From Pictodentalium vernedei (lineage: Eukaryota; Mollusca; Scaphopoda; Dentaliida; Dentaliidae), in contig CM062296.1 of NCBI GenBank assembly GCA_031216915.1, positions 63,878,367-63,942,366 of the forward strand: a stretch of DNA of 64,000 nt, written 5' to 3'. The notes under the pieces are model-generated. The model did not search any database. It was not told the DNA's origin and saw only the letters and a program-made list of their open reading frames with translations. The position numbers were made by a program, and so were the translations under genes. This document shows, piece by piece, positions 46,353 through 53,814 of the stretch; position 1 is the first letter of the stretch, and the number at the start of each line of letters is the position of its first letter.

Positions 46353-48529
46353 AGCTCACCGACTTCTATTAGAAGTGGTGAGCTTATATGATGACCTCGG
46401 GCATCAGCGTCGGCTCTGGCGTGTCCAATATTGTAAGATTTAATGTTAAGGTTAATTTCTCAAAGATCAGTGGGCTCAGGCCTTTGATATTGCATATGTA
46501 GGTTGTAGGGGACTATCAGAACAGTATTTAACCCTGATACTACGACTTTTTTCCAAATTTCACCTTAAATTTTCTGCCAAAACTTGTAAGAATTTGCGTT
46601 TAGGTGTTGTAAGAATTTGAGTTAAAGTCAGCTTTTGTGCAGATTGTGCTGCTTTAACTTCTCATTACTGTTGATTTTCATATTTCAATAACTGTAGGTA
46701 TTAACCCTACTGTATGCAGAAATTTAACGGAAATTTTCTTTTTTTTCAGTCAAAATTTTCATGTTTTTCTCGGACTTAGTAAATTTTAAGTTGTAAAACT
46801 TTGTGTTTAGGTGAGTTGTGTTTCTATGTGTCTTTCCAGGCGATTAATATTCTACACTTGGGTTACTGAACTCCATTGCAGTAATATTTAACCCTCATTA
46901 CATGCATATTTGAGGAATTTGAGGCTGATTTTCTGCCAAAACGTGTTGTAAGAATTAGCGTTTAGGCCACACAAAGTAGATCTTCTGTTTCTCAGGCCAT
47001 TATTTGTGAAATTGCATGCAGGCGAGCGTTTTTTTATTTTATTTTTTATTTCAGTAATTACTTTTTTGTCATCAAAAGTTCATGTTCTTGGTTCAAGTTT
47101 TAGGCCTCATAATCTACAGAATAGCATGGGTGGTGGTGTATTTCATCCCTTGAGTGCAAGAAGACTTTGCAATGCTAAAGCATTGCAAAGCCTTCTTGCA
47201 CTCAAGGGACAAATTCATAAATTTTTTTAACTTGGGTAAAATATCAGACATAAACCATTTAATTTTTATTTTTTTTAAGTTTAAATTGGTTATAAAAAGA
47301 GAGCACGTGGCAGCCAAAAGGACCATGCGGGAGGGCCTGAGAAACAGATTTTTTATTTTTTTAGCCCTTAGGTATTGTAAGAATTTGCGTTAAATTCAGC
47401 TTTTGTGCAGATTGTGGTGCCTTCACCTCTCATTACTGTTTATTTTCTCATTTCAATAACTACTTTCGGTATTAACCCTACTGTATGCAGAAATTTAACT
47501 GATTTCTTTTCTATTTTTCAGTCACAATGTTCACGTTTTTCTCTGACTTACTCAATTTTAAGTTCTAAAAGTTTGTTTTAAGGTGAGTTCTGTTTCTATG
47601 TGTCTTTCCAGGCAATTGATATTGTACACATGGGTTACTGAACTACATTGCGGTAACGTTGTGCCCTCATTACATGCATATTTGAGGAATTTGAGGGGGA
47701 TTTTTGGGACTTACATTCACTTTCTTTAAAAAAATTTAATTTTGTGGAAAAAAGGTGATGGAAACTATTATTTACACATGAAATTTGAAACTTGATATGT
47801 TTTGAATCATTTCAGTGGTTGCACTGGTGGTGGAAATTATTATTTAACACAACAAAATGTTCCTCAGATTTCTATCAAATATTTTCATGTTCTGATTACC
47901 TAAATGGTGGAGAATTTATTCATCAACATGAAACATGAAATATATTGCACGTAAATATATTCTTGATAGATTTTTGGTGTGATTATCACTGGTGAACTGA
48001 TTTCTACCAAAATATTTGAACTGAGAAAGCTATGTTTAATCAGACACACAACTTCACTGTCTCTTGTTCATTTGAGATACACACGTTCAATGTTTCTTTC
48101 ATTTGGTTAACTGTTATGTTTTGAAAATGTTCTCACGATGTAACAAAGCAATTTGTGTGCCTTTCATTGAATACATTGTTTTCTTTTAACCCTATTGTAA
48201 ATGAATGTCTATTTTTCAGCACTTTTTGTAAAAAATAAATTTATGAAAGCCTTTCCTAATTCTTATTTATGATTTAATATCTGGCCTCACGATTCTTAAT
48301 CATAAACGTTTCTAAAAGAAAAAAATGCTTTTATATCCAATGATTCTATGTTGAATTGATATATAATAAATGCAGAAATATTGACTTTCCAAAGCCATCA
48401 CATAAACCACATTAATCATTTGATGCCTAGTTAATGATTTATATTAAATAAATATTAGGCATGTTACATTGGAACGACATTATCAAGCGTGAATGTAGGT
48501 GAGCGTTGGGATGTAACATCCCTCTTGTT
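46353..48529 (+). mobile_element. Helentron-like non-autonomous element
   Basis: It starts with a hairpin (AGCTCACC..ACTTCTATTAGAAGT..GGTGAGCT) after a T run. It ends with GTAGGTGAGCG, the hairpin GGGATGTAACATCCC and CTTGTT. The interior has a duplicated block (about 46580-46740 and 47365-47510) and a nested family F1 element. It lies in a T-rich part of another F1 element with no duplication visible. No coding frame is present. Class inferred from end structure shared with 5176-8033 and 59938-62570. Confidence 0.55.
46984..47348. mobile_element. short TIR element with central hairpin (family F1, copy 2)
   Basis: Ends TCTGTTTCTCAGGCC and GGCCTGAGAAACAGA. The central hairpin is at about 47145-47213 (CTTGAGTGCAAGAAG and complement). 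It is collinear with 25180-25541 and nested in the Helentron-like element. Confidence 0.65.
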
Positions 48530-48610
48530 ATTGTTTAAGTTTACATTGGTTATAAAAAGAGAGCATGCGGCAACTGAAAGGACCATGCAGGAGGGCCTGA
48601 GAAACAGATT

Positions 48611-48964
48611 TTTAACTTTTCTAGGCCATATTACAAGTAACTCTGGTTAGATATTTTAAAAGTTAAAAATCAAACTGTTCATTGACCTCATTATACAGTG
48701 CAATTTAAACCCGCCTTGTACCACCTTGAAAATAAATGAAAGGTTGACTAAAAATAACTGCAAAAGTCGACTAATCGAATAATCGCAACAACACTTCACA
48801 GAGGTCCTGGACACTCCTTGAACTGTTTACCCATTCAAGTGCATGAACCCTGGTACAGGCCTGTGTATCATAATAAACTATGACTTAACCTTATACTAGA
48901 TTCTTAGCCTGCATAAATAAGGAATTAAAGGAGAACCTAAAGACTGTTACTTGTACCTTAACAG
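48611..48964. other. intergenic, nothing firm
   Basis: It contains inverted TCGACTAATCGAATAATCG near 48755-48775, possibly the right end of the TIR element whose left end is near 46160. Otherwise AT-rich and featureless. Confidence 0.3.
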
Positions 48965-49095
48965 AACAGAACAGAATTTTTATTCGAAGACTGCAGTTAT
49001 ATACAAGTATAATGAATACAATTGGATACAAATAGTTATTAGCATCTTCAGGAGGTGACATGGCCTATTTGGCCCTTTCCAGTCTCATCCCACAA
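48965..49095 (-). other. probable LINE 3' end fragment
   Basis: An ACAGAACAGAACAG repeat leads into TTTTTATTCGAAGACTGC, and further on TGACATGGCCTATTTGGCCC. Read on the minus strand this resembles a LINE 3' untranslated region ending in a short tandem repeat. No coding remnant is attached. Confidence 0.35.
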
Positions 49096-49354
49096 AAAAA
49101 AAATAAAAAATAACATAACAAAACAAAAAGAGGAGTAAAACTGGTTAGATCTTGATAAATTCATATAGTTGTAATATTTTTTCGATAAGATATATATAAG
49201 ACACTAATGATATGCTATTACTTTAAGCGGTCACGGTACAGTTCATACATAATTATAGAGTGGACTTGTGTTTAAAAACATACAGACATTGAGCGGATAA
49301 AACAGACATTGAGTAAATGTAACAAGTTATTTGTTTTTGAGCCATTAATTCCTC

Positions 49355-49465
49355 CACACATATATACATGGACCCATATATATGTATGTATATATACAAA
49401 CATATTCCCATGTATACATGAATGTATACATCACACACGTATTATATACGTACACATATATATAC
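49355..49465. repeat. TA/TG-rich microsatellite-like tract
   Basis: Irregular ATATACATG / TATGTATGTATATATAC sequence. The short frames over it come from the repeat. Confidence 0.6.
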
Positions 49466-49572
49466 TTAATGATCAATCTTGTTGGGCGTTATGTTTCGTG
49501 TGGAGGTCACTGGCTGCTGGAAAGAGGAATTTATCTTTTTTTCAGGCAACCCATTTGTTTGAGATAATTGTA

Positions 49573-50268
49573 CAGTTGAAACTAGAAATCCTGTCACTAT
49601 ATTGTTCACTATTTTGAAGTTACAGCATACTGAGTAAGTGTACTTTTGGTCTTGTCACACTCCATTACCATAACTCATTTCCTATAGAAAAACAGCATGC
49701 CCAACTCTGTACAATTCCATACTAGTAAATAGTGATCATTAACATCATTTCTAACCTGTACTGGGATACATGTACATGTAATGACGTAAATAGATATTGA
49801 AAAAAAATTTGACAGCATTTTCAGAATGAAGAGAGAGGATTACTACTCAATCGCAGCGCCATATATTCTCCATTCAAAAAGTATTTATAATTGTTCATAA
49901 CAACACAAGAAACACTTATAAACTTTCATCACATGGACAACCGAGTGCATCTTGGTTGTCCATGTGATAAAATTTTGCAAGTGCTTCTTGTGTTTTGTCC
50001 TCAAAAATTGTAAATAATTACTAAGGGAAAAATCTCTCACACAGCAATTTAGTAGTAATCAACCCTCCACATACTGTAGTCTCAATATTTTTCTGTTTGG
50101 TCACTTTAGTTCATGATTTTACTATCAACCTCGCTAATAGTGCAACATTTTTCATTGCACAGCCTGAACGTTCTTGTGTATTGCAAACTACATTCTTCTT
50201 CAGTAAGGCGGTCATTCACTAATGAGCATTTTCTGCACTAATTATGACAGGGCTTCTAGTTTCAACTG
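49573..50268. mobile_element. Tc1/mariner-like MITE with central hairpin (family T1, copy 2)
   Basis: TA at 49571-49572 and 50269-50270. TIRs CAGTTGAAACTAGAAATCCT and its near complement. The central hairpin has arms around CATCACATGGACAACC and GGTTGTCCATGTGAT, about 49925-49972. Collinear with 29317-29989. Confidence 0.8.
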
Positions 50269-50622
50269 TAACTCTTCTCAGATTTTGTAAGCAATAAAAA
50301 GGCAATATCATTTGATATATATACCAGTGTTGTTGTTATAGCAAGCCTGTTGCCTGTTGTGAACGTTCAAGGAGGCAGCTGTTTATTTCACTTGTTTTTG
50401 TAAGTAATCTATGATGTTCAGTGATGTAAAACTATGTAGCAAAAGGCCTCAGACCATTTTCAGCACTGGTTTACATCACAGAAATTCGGCATTTTCAATG
50501 AACTCAGATTATGGGAGAATTAGCTAATCACTACAATAGTGATCTGAGAAAAGATATTTATCAAAACATCTAATCTAGGACAGACATGTTAAATCTCACA
50601 ATTTTAGATGGCGACTCCCTAT
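50269..50622. other. left flank of DIRS copy E
   Basis: AT-rich sequence without a recognisable gene or repeat end. It ends CTCCCTAT at the insertion point; the right flank resumes at 57754 with TTTCCATAATAAA. Confidence 0.4.
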
Positions 50623-50771
50623 ATTTTTATACTGTACCAATGACCCAGACTTAGCTGGTGCTAACTCCACAAAAACCAGGGCCAAACACAAATTTTGCCC
50701 CCCAATCCCCAAAATTTGCATCCAAAACAAAAAGAAATCATGTCCTAAAGGACCTCCATAGTACGACTCTA

Positions 50772-50785
50772 CTGCGCATGCGCAG
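50772..50785. promoter_or_regulatory. NRF-1-like palindrome in the left ITR
   Basis: CTGCGCATGCGCAG is a perfect 14-bp palindrome containing TGCGCATGCGCA, the consensus site of the animal factor NRF-1. It is present in every young ITR here (also at 57565-57578) and decayed in copy D. A role in the element's promoter is inferred from position and conservation. Confidence 0.5.
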
Positions 50786-50804
50786 TGACGCAGTCGTCCC
50801 GAAA

Positions 50805-50815
50805 TTGGCGCCAAA
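50805..50815. promoter_or_regulatory. E2F-like site in the left ITR
   Basis: TTGGCGCCAAA resembles the palindromic E2F consensus and lies about 20 bp inward of the NRF-1-like palindrome. The mirror copy is at 57535-57545. In copies 1-3 the site is TTGGCGCCATT, so only part is conserved. Confidence 0.3.
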
Positions 50816-51711
50816 TATCATTCTCTGTTTGGCCCTTCATCAGTCAACATCTCACTGATCTTTGTGCTTGTAAATCTCAGTTTAAAGGATGCCAGACACG
50901 TAATTCTTGGAGAAAATGTGATTCTAAGGAGGATAGAAGGAGGAGAGGAAAAAAGAAGTGGCAAAAAATAATCAGGGCTGTACTTAAAATTTTTTGTTGA
51001 AATTATGTTAAGTTGCCTATTTTCGAGGCAAACGCCTCTTGTTGTCATTCTTGCTAATTGTTGCACTGCTTATTCAGTGTTTCCTCTCCCCTAACCTTCT
51101 AAAGTCCCCCCTTGCAATTCTCCCATGCTTTTGGCATATTTTTGAGAAGTTTCATTTCTAAAAATTCCCTGGGAGAGTTGCTTGGTTACAGAATGTTTTC
51201 TGTTATTTTCCCCATAGTTACGTTTTCACCCATGGGTGTATAACGTTTGTGTTCTGCATCTTCCATCTGATGTTCTGCAGATTCTCCCCTGGGAGTCTCT
51301 GTTTTGCATCAGATAGAGTGTAATTGATGACTGATTCCGGGCCAGTTTTTTCAGTGCCTGGAGTCATGTTTTCTTCTGTGTTTACACTGTTTGTTTTCAT
51401 TGGCAACAGCCTTTTTTGAGGGGGGCTGTTTGCCTTTGAGGTAGTTTATCTCATTATAAGATACATTTATATTATCCGAAAGTGTCTCATTAATTATTTT
51501 ATATAATTTTAAAATTTTTGACCACACTTTGCCATCGGATCCATCGGGGCTCAACGTTACTTTTCAGCAACTTGGGCTTCTCTGAAAAAATATTTTTTCA
51601 AAATTATTTTGTTTTGCAATTGTTTTTTCATTTATTAATGGATCATGTTATTATGTATCTTTGTGTCAGGGGTTTTTGCGAGTAACTAGGACTTATTGTT
51701 GTTCTTTCACA

Positions 51712-53814
51712 ATGAAGGGAACTTGTTCAAATTGTAATAGGAAGAAATCTTCCTCTGACTTTCATGATTATTGCATTAATTGTAGTCAGTGTTCTCGCAT
51801 TAATCCCTGTCCTGTATGTGAACATTGGGATGAGAAACATTGGAAACGTGTGTCACGATATGTTGTTTCTGGAGAAAGAGCGATGCCGGCTCTTTCTCCA
51901 CAAGGTCACTCTACTCTCTCAGTTTCTATTTCAGAGGAACCAGAACAGGGTGATGTTTCCATGTTATCTTCTTCAAGTGTGCATCCGTCGTCACAATTAA
52001 ATACAGAGCTAGCGGCAAAAGTGCTCATGGAGATTAGACAAATGTCGTCCGCTAGCTCGCCCGGTGTAGCGTCCATTCACCGAATGGTTCGGCAGCCGGG
52101 TTCGTCCGATGCGGTCCAAGAGGAAATTTTGGGTGATGCGAGCACTATAAAAATAATAGATGCACACCCAGTGACGGCGGATAGTGAACAAGAACGGAGG
52201 AAGCCTTTTAGTCCGGTTCCTAGCTCGTCCAGGTCCAGCCGGGCCGTGAGCGAGAGAGGCCCCTCTCTCGTACAACAACATCTGGGACCAGATGTTGTGG
52301 TACAAAATGTGTCTTTAGCGGAGCATACGTCCGTCGCTCGGGACGCTCCGTTGTATAAGCAGTCCGCAGAGACTGTTAAGGCTTCCTCTTCTCGTCGGCG
52401 CACACGACCGCACCTTGGCTGCGTGACCTCCGATATCTTGCCAGCTTCGCCGATGAAGGATTCTTCGGCGACCAGGTCACACCATCCGGCAGCCAGGGAT
52501 TCGAGACCGATGGACTCCGGACGTTCGCATAGGAAAAGTATGCGGGAGCCATCTGATGCGGAGCTGCCCTCGGCGAAGCAGCGAAAGACCGCTCCTCCGC
52601 AGGTCTCGACGTCGGACATTCTAGTGCAGATAGCACAGCTTATGGCAGCATCCCAGCAGCCGACAGAAACGGTGTTGGATCGAGAATTATCCGACGGCGC
52701 TGGGTCGGTACGCTCCGCCGAAGCATCGGGGGCGGACGACCGGGAACATCGGGAGGTCCGACCGGATGGTGAAAGGGATACGGATGAATTGGAGCTATCC
52801 CTTTCGGAACAACACAAAGCTGCCGTGGACTTCATCCGGCACTTTCTTCCTCAAGTTGTTCCGTCGGGCCAGACTGCTGCGCTTCCGGAAAGGAGAATTA
52901 TAGCGTCATTGGACTCTGATTTTTTCGAGCGGTTCAGGGACATCGCTCCCGAGTTTCCGTCGCAGTCCAATAATGTTGCAAGAACATTTGAATTATTGAA
53001 CGACGCTATTTTTAAACTTGCTTCCAGGACGGGGAAAGCAGGCTTCTTGTCCGCAAATACTCTCAACCTGCCTTTCATTAATGCAAGGAATAAATTCGAC
53101 ACGGCAGGTCAGGGTATACCGAGAGTTCCTCTGCGTATGGACGACGAGGCGGAAGACTTAGAGCTATCATTACCGTCGTCAGCTTCTATTCCAACCGCAG
53201 TGTTGGAAACAGCTATTGCGTCTAACAGAGCCAATTTAGATGCCTTATCTTACGCAGATCACCTTACTAAGGCGTTATCACTGCGTCTTCAAGGGGAAGA
53301 GTTTCAGGATATACAATCCTCCTTAAGACTTCTTTCAAGGGCAGTAGCTTATTCCACGTGTAACTCCGCCCTTTCAGTGGCAAATCTGGAGTTGGTTAGA
53401 CGTGACGCAGCCCTGTCTACATCCACACTAGTGGATTCTAAGGTGAAGAACTCTCTTAGAGTCGCTTCGGTCTCAGGAGATCTTCTCTTTGACGGCAAGC
53501 TTTCTGCTATTTATGATAATATTAAAAAGAAAGCTAGTGATTCTCTGTTGTTTAGATCCGCTCCTAAAAGGTCGGATACAGCAGACACGAATAAGGCGGG
53601 CACTTCTGGGTCTTATCCGCCCAAGAGAGGTTCCTATAGAGGTTCCGGTGCGTCCTCTAGCTCTTATTCGAGAGACCGTCAGGATAGTGACTCTCGTTCG
53701 GGACGTCCTTCAGGCCGGGACAATCGGTCGGACGCCCCGAGGTCGACGAGGCGAGGTGCGGGTCGTGGAAGACGTGGTTTCTCCTACCGCAGGCCTCGCA
53801 GATCCAGGAGGTGA
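51712..53814 (+). CDS. Gag-like protein (ORF1) of DIRS copy E, 700 aa
   Basis: First frame of the element. I chose ATG 51712 because the open frame upstream has no ATG and because copy D starts at the aligned ATG (35079). Residues 5-36 hold seven cysteines (C5, C8, C21, C24, C27, C33, C36), a possible zinc-binding cluster, followed by HWDEKHW. Residues of about 60-400 are Ser/Glu-rich and probably disordered. The 400-610 region is the most conserved between copies (ANLELVRRDAAL, VKNSLRVASVSG). The last 80 residues are Arg/Gly/Ser-rich (GAGRGRRGFSYRR), typical of nucleic-acid binding. The likely role is packaging element RNA. The frame overlaps the RT frame by about 300 nt. Confidence 0.88.
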   Translation: MKGTCSNCNRKKSSSDFHDYCINCSQCSRINPCPVCEHWDEKHWKRVSRYVVSGERAMPALSPQGHSTLSVSISEEPEQGDVSMLSSSSVHPSSQLNTELAAKVLMEIRQMSSASSPGVASIHRMVRQPGSSDAVQEEILGDASTIKIIDAHPVTADSEQERRKPFSPVPSSSRSSRAVSERGPSLVQQHLGPDVVVQNVSLAEHTSVARDAPLYKQSAETVKASSSRRRTRPHLGCVTSDILPASPMKDSSATRSHHPAARDSRPMDSGRSHRKSMREPSDAELPSAKQRKTAPPQVSTSDILVQIAQLMAASQQPTETVLDRELSDGAGSVRSAEASGADDREHREVRPDGERDTDELELSLSEQHKAAVDFIRHFLPQVVPSGQTAALPERRIIASLDSDFFERFRDIAPEFPSQSNNVARTFELLNDAIFKLASRTGKAGFLSANTLNLPFINARNKFDTAGQGIPRVPLRMDDEAEDLELSLPSSASIPTAVLETAIASNRANLDALSYADHLTKALSLRLQGEEFQDIQSSLRLLSRAVAYSTCNSALSVANLELVRRDAALSTSTLVDSKVKNSLRVASVSGDLLFDGKLSAIYDNIKKKASDSLLFRSAPKRSDTADTNKAGTSGSYPPKRGSYRGSGASSSSYSRDRQDSDSRSGRPSGRDNRSDAPRSTRRGAGRGRRGFSYRRPRRSRR

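Larger units (their letters stand above)
46262..48610. mobile_element. short TIR element (family F1), left-truncated and interrupted
   Basis: 46262-46352 (AAAGCATTGCAAAGCCTTG onward) and 48530-48610 (ending GGCCTGAGAAACAGA) together match the right two thirds of the element at 25180-25541. The Helentron-like element at 46353-48529 separates them. Confidence 0.65.
50623..50824 (+). repeat. left inverted terminal repeat of DIRS copy E
   Basis: From ATTTTTATACTG to ATATCATTCT. It is the exact reverse complement, by eye, of the right ITR from TACCAATGACCC inward. The right ITR is about 26 bp longer at its outer end; a longer right terminal repeat is also known in Dictyostelium DIRS-1. Confidence 0.93.

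Noticed and set aside
46160-48790. A hAT element spanning 46160-48790
   Set aside because: Inverted TCGACTAATCG motifs exist at both sides, but no target duplication or clear terminus could be read, so it is not listed as a feature.
50658-50858. Short frame in the DIRS ITR (starting LTPQKPGPNT) that seems conserved in copy D
   Set aside because: The similarity follows DNA conservation of the ITR. It also occurs on the opposite strand at the other ITR, and there is no sign of codon selection.
51661-51711. Upstream extension of the gag frame of copy E
   Set aside because: The extension starts at TTG, not ATG. Copy D starts at the position equivalent to 51712.
52077-52835. 252-aa minus-strand frame
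   Set aside because: It is the antisense shadow of the gag-like frame of copy E, with the Ser/Glu-rich bias expected of a reversed reading.
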